From contig BQJN01000008.1 of the NCBI GenBank assembly GCA_021604725.1, positions 1 through 61,076 on the forward strand: a DNA stretch of 61,076 nt, written 5' to 3'. The position numbers and the translations under genes were made by a program. This DNA comes from Lysobacteraceae bacterium (lineage in GTDB: Bacteria > Pseudomonadota > Gammaproteobacteria > Xanthomonadales > BQJN01). Positions 17,567-26,867 of the stretch are shown in pieces. Position 1 is the stretch's first letter. The number at the start of each line of letters is the position of its first letter. The notes under the pieces are model-generated. The model had not been told where the DNA came from. It worked only from the letters and a program-made list of their open reading frames with translations, and searched no databases.

Positions 17567-18580
17567 TCAGGTCGGGGCCGGGCCGGTTGAATCTCTGACC
17601 ACCAGGCAGTGATCAATTCGCTTTGGTTCACTCTGCGCCCCCGACTTCAACTGTCTGATGAGTTGGTCGGTGGCAACCTTGGCCATTTCCTGAATTGGCT
17701 GATGCACAGTGGTCAAGCGAGGCCACACAACCTTCGAAATATAGGTGTCGTCGAAGCCGGCAACAGACAAGTCGTTGGGCACGTTGATATTGGCTTCATG
17801 GGCGGCCATTAGTGCCCCAGCAGCCATATCGTCATTGCACGCCAATATCGCCGATGGCGGCGTAGCCAGTGCCAGCAGCTCCCTGGTCGCGGTGTAGCCC
17901 GACTCAAAGTCATAGAAGCCCTGCTTCTGCAATTGCATGTTGGGTTCGACACCCGCGGCCTTCATCGAATCTTTAAACCCCAGCAAGCGCTGTACTGCCG
18001 AGTAATGATCAGGATGACCCACAATCACAGCTATGCGCCGATGCCCTAAACCCAGCAAATGATCGGTGATCTCACGCGCGGCTGCCCGATCATCCATAAA
18101 CGAGTACGAGGCGTGGTGCGGCGACTGATTTGGCGCAATACAAACATACGGCACCGATCGCTGGTGTAATGCATCCAGCAACAGCGGCTCATCGCACACC
18201 GGCGCTGATAGTACCAGGCCATCGGCGTGCGTTTGGTCAATCAGGCCCAAAGCATGTTTGGCGATGTCCTGGCGACGACGCGTGCAGTCGTGAATGATCA
18301 GTTGAAAGCGATCCTGCCGACACCGCTCCATGGCTCCGGTTTGCAGATCGAACATGTAATTGGCGCTGGGGTTGTTGTACAGCAAGCCGATCACATAGGA
18401 ACGACTGCCGGCCAGGCTGCGCGCTGATTGACTTGGATGGTAGTTCAGCGACTCTACAGCCGCCATCACCCGTTGCCGTGTGGACTCACGAACATTCGGT
18501 TCGTGATTCAATACCCGTGACACCGTTTTGATGGAAACTGCCGCCGCTTGAGCAACATCATCAATAGTCGATCGCTGCAC
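17567..18580 (-). CDS. LacI-family transcriptional regulator of glucoside use
   Basis: The protein starts with a LacI helix-turn-helix (STIDDVAQAAAVSIKTVSRVLNHE), the hinge LNYHPSQSARSLAGSRS, and a periplasmic-binding-protein-like effector domain (VIGLLYNN through FDDTYISKVVWPRLTTV). I prefer the GTG at 18580, because GGAGGGG lies three bases upstream, over a TTG four codons earlier. It is the third gene of the minus-strand operon after the GH3 glucosidase and symporter. The matching palindromes TGACAGCGCTGTCA at 17495 and 22864 are its likely operators, so it should repress the receptor and the glucosidase/zwf divergon until a sugar ligand binds. Confidence 0.9.
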   Translation of the reverse strand: MQRSTIDDVAQAAAVSIKTVSRVLNHEPNVRESTRQRVMAAVESLNYHPSQSARSLAGSRSYVIGLLYNNPSANYMFDLQTGAMERCRQDRFQLIIHDCTRRRQDIAKHALGLIDQTHADGLVLSAPVCDEPLLLDALHQRSVPYVCIAPNQSPHHASYSFMDDRAAAREITDHLLGLGHRRIAVIVGHPDHYSAVQRLLGFKDSMKAAGVEPNMQLQKQGFYDFESGYTATRELLALATPPSAILACNDDMAAGALMAAHEANINVPNDLSVAGFDDTYISKVVWPRLTTVHQPIQEMAKVATDQLIRQLKSGAQSEPKRIDHCLVVRDSTGPAPT

Positions 18581-18583
18581 TCG

Positions 18584-18590
18584 CCCCTCC
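18584..18590 (-). promoter_or_regulatory. Ribosome-binding site choosing a GTG start for the LacI gene
   Basis: GGAGGGG lies three bases before GTG (18580-18578). It overlaps the alternative TTG codon at 18592, which has no site of its own. Confidence 0.6.
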
Positions 18591-18613
18591 AATGGTTTTT
18601 CGTTGACTTGAAG

Positions 18614-20230
18614 TCAGCCGCTAAACATACCCCAGACTACTGCCACCAATGCTAGCAGAATCACGGTCAAAACGATGTCCTGGCGTGTCACCTTGTCCCG
18701 CATCGAAGGTCTGAACTCGTCGCGCAACTGGCCGAATGTAAGCCCTTTGGTCTGTTCGGAGGAAGGTGCTTGCGTTGCCAGGCTCACGGCCACAAGCGTC
18801 ATGCTGCAGACCACAAACAGGGCCACGGCGATGTGCAAAAAGTTCTCGGTGGCCAGCACCAGCGCGAAGCCATCTAGTGCATCGGAGTTTGCCTCCATGA
18901 CCAGGCGACCCATACCCAGTACGAAACCCACTGCCAACGCCGCCATGGCCCCCTTGGCATTGGCTCTGGGCCATAGCACACCGATTAGAAACACCGCGGC
19001 AATCGGTGGAGAAATGTAAGCCTGCACGCTCTGGATATAGGTATATAGACGGCTGGAAATGAGATCCATGTACGGAATCCACAGCAAGCCAAGCAGTACC
19101 AGCACGATCACTGATACCTGGCCAACGATAATCAACGACCGATCGTTCGCGGCTGGTCGTACCCTTTTGTAAACGTCGAAACTGATCAAGGTTGCGCAAG
19201 AATTGAACACCGATGACAAAGAACTCATCAGCGCCGCCAGCAACCCCGCTGCAACTACACCTCGCAATCCGGCCGGCAGCAGTGCACCGATCAAGGCAGG
19301 AAGCGCCTGGTCTGAGTGGTCCAGCTGGAGCTGACCCGACTGCGACAACACATAGGCGATTAGACCGGGGATGACAAAGATAAACAACGGCAATTGCTTC
19401 AAGAATCCGGCGAAGATAGTGCCTCGCCGCGCTTCGGCGATTGAGCGAGCCGACAACACCCGTTGCACGATGAACTGGTCTGTACACCAATACCAAACGC
19501 CGAGAATAGGCGCGCCAAACAGTATCCCGGTCCATGGAAAATCAGGGTGGTCCATCGGTTGCCAAAGATCCAGCATGGCCGGATCAACTTCAGCGGTAAA
19601 TGCGCTCCAGCCACCAATCGCGTTCAACCCCAGCACGGTGACCATGATGGCCCCAAACAGCAGCACGAACATCTGGATCATGTCGGTGTACAACACCGCT
19701 TTTAGCCCACCAAACAGGGTATAGATGCCGGTGGCAACCACTACTATCACCGCGCCGGTCCAAAACTCGATGCCCATCAAGGCCTCAAAGACAATGCCGC
19801 CGGCGGCAACGGTGACTGAAATTTTGGTCAACACATAACCTATGATTGAAATAATCGCCAGGTAGGTGCGGGGTCCTTTCGAATACCTGCGTTCCAAAAA
19901 CTGCGGCATGGTAAATACGCCGCTGGAGATATAGAAGGGAACGAAAACCCAACCAAGAATGAGCAAAATCAGGCTGGCCAGAATCTCGAACTGAGCCACC
20001 GCGATACCGCTGGCGGCACCGGTTCCAGCCAGGCCTACCAGGTGTTCTGCGCCGATATTGGATGCGAACAATGAAGCACCGATGACGAACCAGCCTACGT
20101 TTCTTCCAGCCAGAAAATAGTCGGCACTACTGCGACTGCCACTAGCCTGTGCTCGCACCCAGAAAGCAACTCCAAATATCATCAAAAAGTAGGCAGCAAC
20201 CACCGCCCAATCGAGCGCAGAAAACGTCAT
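18614..20230 (-). CDS. Sodium:solute symporter (SSS family), probable sugar transporter
   Basis: The 538-residue membrane protein has about 14 hydrophobic helices and SSS hallmarks: FLAGRNVGWFVIGASLFASNIG near the N-terminus, the GTGAASGIAVAQFE segment, and AALMSSLSSVFNS in the region that forms the second sodium site. SGLT-type members bring hexoses or disaccharides across the inner membrane with Na+. GAGGGAAGGG sits close to the ATG. It is second in the operon GH3 glucosidase - symporter - LacI (64 bases after the glucosidase, 33 before LacI), so its substrate is most likely glucose or a short glucoside released in the periplasm. Confidence 0.9.
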   Translation of the reverse strand: MTFSALDWAVVAAYFLMIFGVAFWVRAQASGSRSSADYFLAGRNVGWFVIGASLFASNIGAEHLVGLAGTGAASGIAVAQFEILASLILLILGWVFVPFYISSGVFTMPQFLERRYSKGPRTYLAIISIIGYVLTKISVTVAAGGIVFEALMGIEFWTGAVIVVVATGIYTLFGGLKAVLYTDMIQMFVLLFGAIMVTVLGLNAIGGWSAFTAEVDPAMLDLWQPMDHPDFPWTGILFGAPILGVWYWCTDQFIVQRVLSARSIAEARRGTIFAGFLKQLPLFIFVIPGLIAYVLSQSGQLQLDHSDQALPALIGALLPAGLRGVVAAGLLAALMSSLSSVFNSCATLISFDVYKRVRPAANDRSLIIVGQVSVIVLVLLGLLWIPYMDLISSRLYTYIQSVQAYISPPIAAVFLIGVLWPRANAKGAMAALAVGFVLGMGRLVMEANSDALDGFALVLATENFLHIAVALFVVCSMTLVAVSLATQAPSSEQTKGLTFGQLRDEFRPSMRDKVTRQDIVLTVILLALVAVVWGMFSG

Positions 20231-20294
20231 AACCCTTCCCTCTTTTTATCCCCACCACTCAGCGGTGATGTTTAATCTTTTATGCCCTCCCGCC

Positions 20295-22817
20295 TCATTG
20301 ACAGGTCAGGGCGTCCTCCGTGCCGGTAGCGAGTTTCAGCTCGCTCAACCGCACATCCCATGACCCACTGGCCCGAAGCATGAAGCCTTCGAGTGTGTTC
20401 ATGGCGGCGCCGGACTCCTGAAAACAACGCAATGGAATCTTCAATTCACGCCATGCCCCATCTGCCACTACCTCCCGATCCAGGTTCACCCTGCCCTGGC
20501 AAGCATCACCGCACAAAGCGATGAGCTCAAGTGGTCCATCTCCTGAGCTGGCTACCTGAATGGCCAGCAGCAAAGAGACCTGGCCGTTGACCTCACGTTG
20601 CAGATCGATCGCCTGCTCACTGGTCAAGCCCACCGACGCCGTTGATTGATCGGAAAATTGTAGTCGCAGCGAATCTTCTTGCGCATCTCGGTCATAGGCA
20701 CTTATTCGCACCCCCGCCTCAAGCGCTGGCCAGTGGCTCACCGTCACCGTTCCGCCATCGCCGTGTAATCCTAAGGACCAACCGTAACCAAATACACCAT
20801 CAGAAAAATAGACTCGGCGCTCGACCTTGCGCGCAACTGCGCCCATCGACTCGTCCAGCGTGGGCAATTCACCCTTTTCTCCCAGCCGCAATCCGTAGCC
20901 CAAAGGAAACAATGGGGGCCGTTCACCGGGCTGACCGTTGTTGGCAAAATGGTCAGGCGTCGCCGGCCAAGAGAATGACAGCCGACCAGTGAAGTCATAG
21001 CGGACAGCGCCATGCGAGTCGCGGAAAAGTATATCAGCGATGCCCCCACCCTCGGAGCCAGGCAACCAGGCTGCGACAAATGCATCGGCGGCATTCAACT
21101 CCGGATTGACCCACATTGGTCGGCCAGACAAGAACACCGCAATCACCGGAATGCCTTCGGCCTTCAGGGTCTGCATTTGCACCAGGTGCTCTTCGTCACC
21201 CGGCGAGAAGTCCAGTGTCTCTACGTCGCCCTGAAACTCGGCGTATGGCTTTTCACCAAACACCACGATCGCAACGTCAGGACGTGTTGCGAACTGGCCA
21301 TCAATCGAATGTTCAACCTGGCCTCCAGCGGCCTGTACGCGATGAGTTATCCCCGCCAAGATTGATGTTGCATTAGGGAAGAACTCATTGCCAACGCCTG
21401 TACCCTGCCAGGTAATGGTCCAGCCACCACTTTGCCGTGCGATGTCATCGGCGGCGTCACCAACCACCAGAACCTTCGAGTCTGCGGCCAGGGGCAGTAG
21501 CTGATTCGAGTTTTTTAGCAGAACCAGCGACTCTCTGACGGCCTGGCGTGCGATAGCTCGATGTGGCTTGCCGCCAAGCAGTTGCCACTGACCAGACAGC
21601 GGGCGCTGTGACGGTTTGGGCGCATCCATCAGCCCGGTACCAAACTTCACACGCAAAACGCGCCGCACTGCGTCGTCCAGGCGGCCCAGGTCCAAAGCTC
21701 CCTGTTGCGCCTGAGCCAAGGTGGTCTGATACAGCCCTTTCCAACTGTTGGGTGCCATATATAGATCCAGACCGGCATGCAGGGACTGCGGGCAATTCGT
21801 CTTGCTACAACCATCGACCTGACCATGACCATCCCAATCGCCGACGATAAAGCCTCCGAAATTCATTCGACTTTTCAAGATTGTCGTCAACAGCCCGAAG
21901 TGGCCGTGCAGCTTGTCGCCATGCCAACTGGAGAATGAGGCCATCACCGATTGCGCTCCGGCCTGCAATGCCGGTGGGTAGCCAGCACCATGAATCGCTG
22001 CCAACTCAGCCTCGGAGTTTCGGTTGTCTCCCTGGTCGATGCCACCGTCAGTGCCACCATCGCCGAGAAAATGTTTGGGCGTAGAGAGCACGTGATAGGC
22101 ATCCAAGAAGGCTTCTGTACCTAGCCTTCCCTGCAGCCCGGTCACCATTCGGCCCGCATAGCGAGCGACCAGCTCTGGATCTTCTGAATAGGACTCGTAC
22201 GTTCGTCCCCATCGGTCATCGCGAACCACCGCCAGAGTGGGTCCGAAGGTCCAGTCCTGGCCGGTGATGCGCGTTTCGATCGCGGTCACCTCGCCAATCT
22301 TCTCAATCAGCTCGGGGTTATTGGCCGCGCCCAGCCCGATATTGTGAGGGAACAGCGTCGCTCCAATGATATTGTTGTTGCCATGCACCGCGTCCGATCC
22401 CCAAATCACCGGTACCCCCACGCCACCATCACTGGTATCTATCGAAGCGGCATGGAAACTGTCGGCCCATTGCAGCCAGACGTCCGGCGGCGCGAAATCG
22501 TCACCTCCTGGCCCCGAATTTCCGCCGTTGAGGATCGACCCAAGATTGTACTGGCGCACATCATCAGGGGTGAGTTCGGCAATGTCGGCCTGAATGATCT
22601 GGCCGACTTTCTCGGCCAGGGTCATTTGTTGCAGCAATACATCAACGCGGGTTTCGATGGCCGGGTCGAACGCCACTACCGGCGCTACTTCGGGCCACAG
22701 TTCGGGGTGAACCTCCCGCTCCGCCATGGTCATCGCCGGCGATGCTATTACCAGCACCAGCACCGCCACAGACACGCGGCGAATATTACGCCGGCAAGCA
22801 GGTTCCTCAATCATCAT
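20295..22817 (-). CDS. Exported family 3 glycoside hydrolase (beta-glucosidase type)
   Basis: The 840-residue enzyme has a signal sequence (RRVSVAVLVLVIASPAMTMA) and the GH3 layout: a TIM barrel (MTLAEKVGQIIQADI; DAVHGNNNI; STPKHFLGDGGTDGGI), the predicted nucleophile Asp327 in GFIVGDWDG, then the alpha/beta sandwich with GEKPYAEFQGD near 520-535, which probably carries the acid/base Glu. A further C-terminal domain of about 190 residues is beta-rich, like the ExoP-type 1,3-1,4-beta-glucosidases. It should hydrolyse beta-glucans or oligosaccharides in the periplasm or outside the cell. Two adjacent ATGs (22817, 22814) are possible. It is transcribed from the divergent region holding the LacI operator at 22864. 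Confidence 0.92.
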   Translation of the reverse strand: MMIEEPACRRNIRRVSVAVLVLVIASPAMTMAEREVHPELWPEVAPVVAFDPAIETRVDVLLQQMTLAEKVGQIIQADIAELTPDDVRQYNLGSILNGGNSGPGGDDFAPPDVWLQWADSFHAASIDTSDGGVGVPVIWGSDAVHGNNNIIGATLFPHNIGLGAANNPELIEKIGEVTAIETRITGQDWTFGPTLAVVRDDRWGRTYESYSEDPELVARYAGRMVTGLQGRLGTEAFLDAYHVLSTPKHFLGDGGTDGGIDQGDNRNSEAELAAIHGAGYPPALQAGAQSVMASFSSWHGDKLHGHFGLLTTILKSRMNFGGFIVGDWDGHGQVDGCSKTNCPQSLHAGLDLYMAPNSWKGLYQTTLAQAQQGALDLGRLDDAVRRVLRVKFGTGLMDAPKPSQRPLSGQWQLLGGKPHRAIARQAVRESLVLLKNSNQLLPLAADSKVLVVGDAADDIARQSGGWTITWQGTGVGNEFFPNATSILAGITHRVQAAGGQVEHSIDGQFATRPDVAIVVFGEKPYAEFQGDVETLDFSPGDEEHLVQMQTLKAEGIPVIAVFLSGRPMWVNPELNAADAFVAAWLPGSEGGGIADILFRDSHGAVRYDFTGRLSFSWPATPDHFANNGQPGERPPLFPLGYGLRLGEKGELPTLDESMGAVARKVERRVYFSDGVFGYGWSLGLHGDGGTVTVSHWPALEAGVRISAYDRDAQEDSLRLQFSDQSTASVGLTSEQAIDLQREVNGQVSLLLAIQVASSGDGPLELIALCGDACQGRVNLDREVVADGAWRELKIPLRCFQESGAAMNTLEGFMLRASGSWDVRLSELKLATGTEDALTCQ

Positions 22818-22862
22818 TGTTTGTTATCCGATACCCAAATTTGTTGATCAGCATGACAAACG

Positions 22863-22890
22863 ATGACAGCGCTGTCAATTCGCGTACAAT
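22863..22890 (+). promoter_or_regulatory. Promoter with LacI operator for zwf-pgl-edd-eda
   Basis: A -35 ATGACA (22863-22868), a 16-base spacer and -10 TACAAT (22885-22890) precede zwf. The perfect palindrome TGACAGCGCTGTCA (22864-22877) overlaps the -35 and spacer, and lies in the only intergenic space between zwf and the divergent glucosidase operon, so one site can control both. Confidence 0.7.
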
Positions 22891-22926
22891 AGGCCTCTTC
22901 AACCCCACTATCAGGACTACTGCTTG

Positions 22927-24402
22927 ATGGCTCAATTTGTTCCGGCGGAACCGTTTGATCTGGTCATCTTCGGCGCCACAGGCGACCTGGCAGCACGAAA
23001 ATTATTGCCCGCTCTGTTCCATCGCTTCTGTGATGGCCAGATTGTTGCAGGCAGCCGCATCATCGCAGCGGCCCGTCAGGAGTATTCCAGCGCTCAGTTT
23101 CGGACCTACGTAATTGAGTCATTGCTGCGAACGCTTGATGCAGAAACCACTGACACTACACAGCAGCATGACTTCTGCGCACTCATTGAGTACGTTTCAC
23201 TGGACTTCACTGACGCAAATGGCTGGAGCGCGTTGCGGGGACAGTTGAGTGACGATAATGGCCGCATCCGCGTCCTGTATCTGGCTACCCACCCCAAGTT
23301 GTATTGCGACATCGCCGGCGGCGCCGGTCACAACAACATAGTCAACCAACACACACGTATAGTCTTGGAAAAGCCAATTGGCACTGACCTTGAGTCGGCG
23401 CGTGCAATCAACGCTGGCGTCGGCCAGGTGTTCGCGGAATCCCAGATCTTCCGGATAGACCACTATCTTGGCAAGGAAACGGTGCAGAACCTGCTGGCCT
23501 TGCGCTTTGCCAATGCCTTGTTCGACCCACTGTGGAATCGCACGGCCATTGACCACGTGCAGATTACGGTCGCCGAAAAACTCGGTGTAGGCAATCGTGG
23601 TGCCTTCTATGACCAGACCGGCGCGCTTCGCGACATGGTCCAAAATCACTTGTTGCAACTGCTTTGCCTGGTGGCCATGGAGCCACCGGCCAGACTGGAC
23701 CCAGAACAGATTCACAACGAGAAAACCAAAGTGCTACGTGCACTCAGGCCAATTCAGGGCGCTGCCGTCCTCACCTCCACCGTGCGTGGTCAGTACCGTG
23801 CGGGGGCGATTGATGGCACCGCTGTCGACGGTTACCAAACGGAATTGGGAGGCGACAGCGACACCGAATCCTTCGTCGCCCTGCGCGCCGACATAGACAA
23901 CTGGCGCTGGGCAGATACACCGTTTTACCTGCGTACCGGCAAGCGCCTGCAGACCAAAACCTCGGAAGTGGTGATTGTCTTTCGCAACGCACCGCATTCC
24001 ATCTTTCCACCAGACGCCGGCACCATACAACCGAATCGATTAACCATTCGGCTGCAGCCGAACGAAGGCATCACGCTGTCGATCATGACCAAAGAACCCG
24101 GACCCGGCGGCTTCTTTCTCCGCGCATTGCCGCTCGACCTCAGCTTCGCCGAAGCGTTTGACGCGAACTACCCGGACGCCTATGAACGCCTTCTTATGGA
24201 GGCTATTCGCGGCCAAACCGCCTTATTTATGCGTCGCGATGAGGTCGAGGCCGCCTGGCACTGGGTTGATGACATCATCGCCGGCTGGGACAAACACCAC
24301 GCGCCATGCCAGTCCTATGTTGCTGGCAGCTGGGGACCACCGGGAGCCGATGAGCTGATTGGCAAAGACCATCGCAGCTGGCATTGTGAACCATGCGCCT
24401 GA
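22927..24402 (+). CDS. zwf: Glucose-6-phosphate 1-dehydrogenase
   Basis: The 491-residue protein has the NADP-binding start LVIFGATGDLAARKLLPALF and the catalytic signature RIDHYLGKETVQNLLALRFAN, with the expected family length. It oxidises glucose 6-phosphate to 6-phosphoglucono-lactone. The ATG at 22927 is preferred over the in-frame TTG one codon before it. It is the first gene of a compact Entner-Doudoroff operon: its stop overlaps pgl by ten bases. Control is probably by the LacI protein through the operator at 22864. Confidence 0.96.
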   Translation: MAQFVPAEPFDLVIFGATGDLAARKLLPALFHRFCDGQIVAGSRIIAAARQEYSSAQFRTYVIESLLRTLDAETTDTTQQHDFCALIEYVSLDFTDANGWSALRGQLSDDNGRIRVLYLATHPKLYCDIAGGAGHNNIVNQHTRIVLEKPIGTDLESARAINAGVGQVFAESQIFRIDHYLGKETVQNLLALRFANALFDPLWNRTAIDHVQITVAEKLGVGNRGAFYDQTGALRDMVQNHLLQLLCLVAMEPPARLDPEQIHNEKTKVLRALRPIQGAAVLTSTVRGQYRAGAIDGTAVDGYQTELGGDSDTESFVALRADIDNWRWADTPFYLRTGKRLQTKTSEVVIVFRNAPHSIFPPDAGTIQPNRLTIRLQPNEGITLSIMTKEPGPGGFFLRALPLDLSFAEAFDANYPDAYERLLMEAIRGQTALFMRRDEVEAAWHWVDDIIAGWDKHHAPCQSYVAGSWGPPGADELIGKDHRSWHCEPCA

Positions 24403-25076
24403 AAACCTACGACTCGCGCGAATCACTGGTGGCAGATTTGAGCCGCCATTTGGTCGACAGCATTAATAGGCAACTTGCGCATCAGCCAACAGCCTCAATG
24501 ATTGTTCCAGGCGGCAGCAGTCCACAACCGGTGTTGGCGCACCTGGCGCTGCAAACGTTGCCATATAGCCGTTTGGAGCTGACGTTGAGCGATGAGCGCT
24601 GCGTCGATAGCCGAGATCGCATGAGCAACGAGGCCATGCTGCGCAAGACTTTTCTCCATGGTCCGGCATCGGCCACCCATTTCATCGCGCTTTACAACAG
24701 CCGAATGTCACCGCAACAGTCCATAGAGCAGACTGAAGGTAAGCTGGCCAGCCTGCATTGGCCGGTTGCAGCAACATTGCTCGGCATAGGAACCGATGGT
24801 CACACCGCTTCGTTATTCGCCTCGGACCCCAACATCGATTCGCTGTTTGAAACTGGGCAACGCCTGGCCGTGGCACTACCCCGAACCCAACCAACGGCAC
24901 GCATCACTCTGACCCCAACAGCACTGCTCAATACTGAGGTCTTGATTTTTCTTGGCTTTGGAAAGGAAAAAAGAGCGGTTTTCGAGCAACTACTAAACGA
25001 CACGCACCCACACCTGCCGGCCGCTCGCCTGATTTCAATGTGTGCCGTGCCAGTCTACTTCTACTGGGCCCCATGA
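24393..25076 (+). CDS. pgl: 6-phosphogluconolactonase
   Basis: This 227-residue SugAB-type lactonase has VPGGSSPQPVLAHLA near residue 40, the TLSDERCVDSRDRMSNEAML segment (compare SDERxVxxxxxxSN in DevB/Pgl), and the GIGTDGHTASLFASDP motif. It opens the lactone made by Zwf to 6-phosphogluconate. Overlaps on both sides (ten bases with zwf, four with edd) indicate translational coupling within one transcript. The N-terminus is slightly short of a typical start but fits the fold. Confidence 0.94.
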   Translation: MRLKTYDSRESLVADLSRHLVDSINRQLAHQPTASMIVPGGSSPQPVLAHLALQTLPYSRLELTLSDERCVDSRDRMSNEAMLRKTFLHGPASATHFIALYNSRMSPQQSIEQTEGKLASLHWPVAATLLGIGTDGHTASLFASDPNIDSLFETGQRLAVALPRTQPTARITLTPTALLNTEVLIFLGFGKEKRAVFEQLLNDTHPHLPAARLISMCAVPVYFYWAP

Positions 25077-26866
25077 AAACGCACCCGATCGTCGAATCAG
25101 TCACCAACAACATCATTCGCCGCAGTGCAAAGCCGCGCCGAGACTACCTCGAGCGAGTCGACCTGGCCCATCGCCAGGGTCCGACGCGGCACGACCTGTC
25201 CTGTGGCAATCTGGCCCACGGCTTTGCCGCCTGCCCAACCGAAACAAGGCAGGTATTGAATAGCGAAGACCGCTGCAACATTGGCGTTGTTTCTGCTTAC
25301 AATGATCTGCTGTCTGCGCATCAACCGTTTCATCGCTACCCACAGTTGATCAAGGAAGCAGCCTGGAAACTGGGCGCATCGGCGCAGATGGCTGGCGGTG
25401 TGCCCGCTATGTGTGACGGCGTCACCCAGGGCCAGGACGGCATGGAGCTTTCATTGTTCAGTCGCGACGTAATCGCCATGGCAACGGTGGTCGCCCTATC
25501 GCACAACCTGTTTGACGCCGCAGTCGGATTGGGCGTCTGTGACAAGATCGTGCCTGGCCTGTTGATAGGGGCGCTGAGCTGCGGCCACTTGCCCTTCATG
25601 CTGATACCGGCAGGCCCAATGCCCAGCGGCATCCCGAATGCGAAGAAGGCCAGTGTTCGCAAGGCCTACGCCGAAGGCAAAGCCAGCCGTGCGCAATTGA
25701 TGGAAGCGGAGTCAGCGTCCTATCACAGTGCAGGCACTTGCACGTTCTACGGTACCGCCAATTCCAATCAATTGCTGATGGAGTTCATGGGTCTGCAATT
25801 ACCGGGAACGTCTTTTTTCGGACCGACATCGGCCTTGCGTGATCCACTGACCCGATATTCGGTCAAGCAGTCAATCGAAAACAGCCGGCTCGGCACCCAG
25901 CGGTGTGTCGGCTATCTGGTTAATGAACGCTCCATAGTCAACGCGCTGGTTGGCTTGTTAGCCTCCGGTGGCTCCACCAATCACACCATCCATATGGTGG
26001 CTATTGCCCGAGCCGCCGGCATCCTGCTCAACTGGGATGACATTGACGCCCTTTCCGCCGCAGTACCGCTGCTGGCGCGTGTCTATCCGAACGGTCAGGC
26101 TGACGTCAATCAGTTCCATGCTGCCGGTGGCATCGGCCTGCTCATGCGCCAATTGTTGGACGCGGGCTTGCTACACGGCGACGTGGAAACTGTCGTCGGT
26201 GCTGGACTGAACCGATACACCGAGGAGCCCTACTTGAACGATGGGGCTCTAGACTGGCGTACTGGGCCGAAAAGCAGCCTGGATTTGTCGGTGCTTGCCG
26301 CTACCGATAAACCCTTTGCGTCAAGCGGTGGCTTGCGTTTGATGAAAGGCAACCTTGGCCGAGCCATTGCCAAGGTCTCTGCTGTCGCGCCACACCATCA
26401 AACAGTGTCGGCGCCTGCGCGAGTCTTCGAATCGCAACAACAGGTCGTCGAGGCATTCGAAACAGACCAGTTGCAAGGCGATTTGGTGATTGTCGTTCGC
26501 GGTCAGGGGCCCAAGGCCTGCGGCATGCCGGAGTTGCACAAACTAACGCCGCCTCTGAGTGTGCTGTTGGACCGAGGTCAGGCCATCGCTTTGGTGACAG
26601 ACGGTCGCATGTCCGGTGCATCAGGCAAGGTTCTGGCCGCCATTCAACTGGTCCCTGAGGCCGCGGACAACGCAATCCTGGCGCGCGTACAGGACGGTGA
26701 TCGAATCACCGTCGATGCAGTTGACGGCAGTCTCAAACTGCACGTGGATGAATCGGAGCTACAAGCGCGACCAGCAACTGTTCGGGCCAACAACGGCTGG
26801 CCGTTGTTTCAAACCCTACGCCAACACGTTGGCACCGCTGAGGACGGCGCATCGCCGCTATTATGA
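25073..26866 (+). CDS. edd: 6-phosphogluconate dehydratase
   Basis: The 597-residue protein matches Edd of the IlvD/Edd iron-sulfur dehydratases: NIGVVSAYNDLLSAHQP, GGVPAMCDGVTQGQDGMELS (with the cluster Cys), the AGTCTFYGTANSNQ motif (second Cys), GGSTNHTIHMVAIA, and the C-terminal VTDGRMSGASGKVLAAI. It dehydrates 6-phosphogluconate to 2-keto-3-deoxy-6-phosphogluconate (KDPG). The ATG at 25073 overlaps the pgl stop as ATGA and is preferred over a longer frame. Only one base separates its stop from the eda start. Confidence 0.96.
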   Translation: MKTHPIVESVTNNIIRRSAKPRRDYLERVDLAHRQGPTRHDLSCGNLAHGFAACPTETRQVLNSEDRCNIGVVSAYNDLLSAHQPFHRYPQLIKEAAWKLGASAQMAGGVPAMCDGVTQGQDGMELSLFSRDVIAMATVVALSHNLFDAAVGLGVCDKIVPGLLIGALSCGHLPFMLIPAGPMPSGIPNAKKASVRKAYAEGKASRAQLMEAESASYHSAGTCTFYGTANSNQLLMEFMGLQLPGTSFFGPTSALRDPLTRYSVKQSIENSRLGTQRCVGYLVNERSIVNALVGLLASGGSTNHTIHMVAIARAAGILLNWDDIDALSAAVPLLARVYPNGQADVNQFHAAGGIGLLMRQLLDAGLLHGDVETVVGAGLNRYTEEPYLNDGALDWRTGPKSSLDLSVLAATDKPFASSGGLRLMKGNLGRAIAKVSAVAPHHQTVSAPARVFESQQQVVEAFETDQLQGDLVIVVRGQGPKACGMPELHKLTPPLSVLLDRGQAIALVTDGRMSGASGKVLAAIQLVPEAADNAILARVQDGDRITVDAVDGSLKLHVDESELQARPATVRANNGWPLFQTLRQHVGTAEDGASPLL

Positions 26867-26867
26867 A

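Noticed and set aside
18621..19535. A 304-codon frame on the same strand as the symporter
   Set aside because: It is a shifted reading of the symporter gene, rich in Arg/Cys/Gly, without a domain; the symporter frame carries the family motifs.
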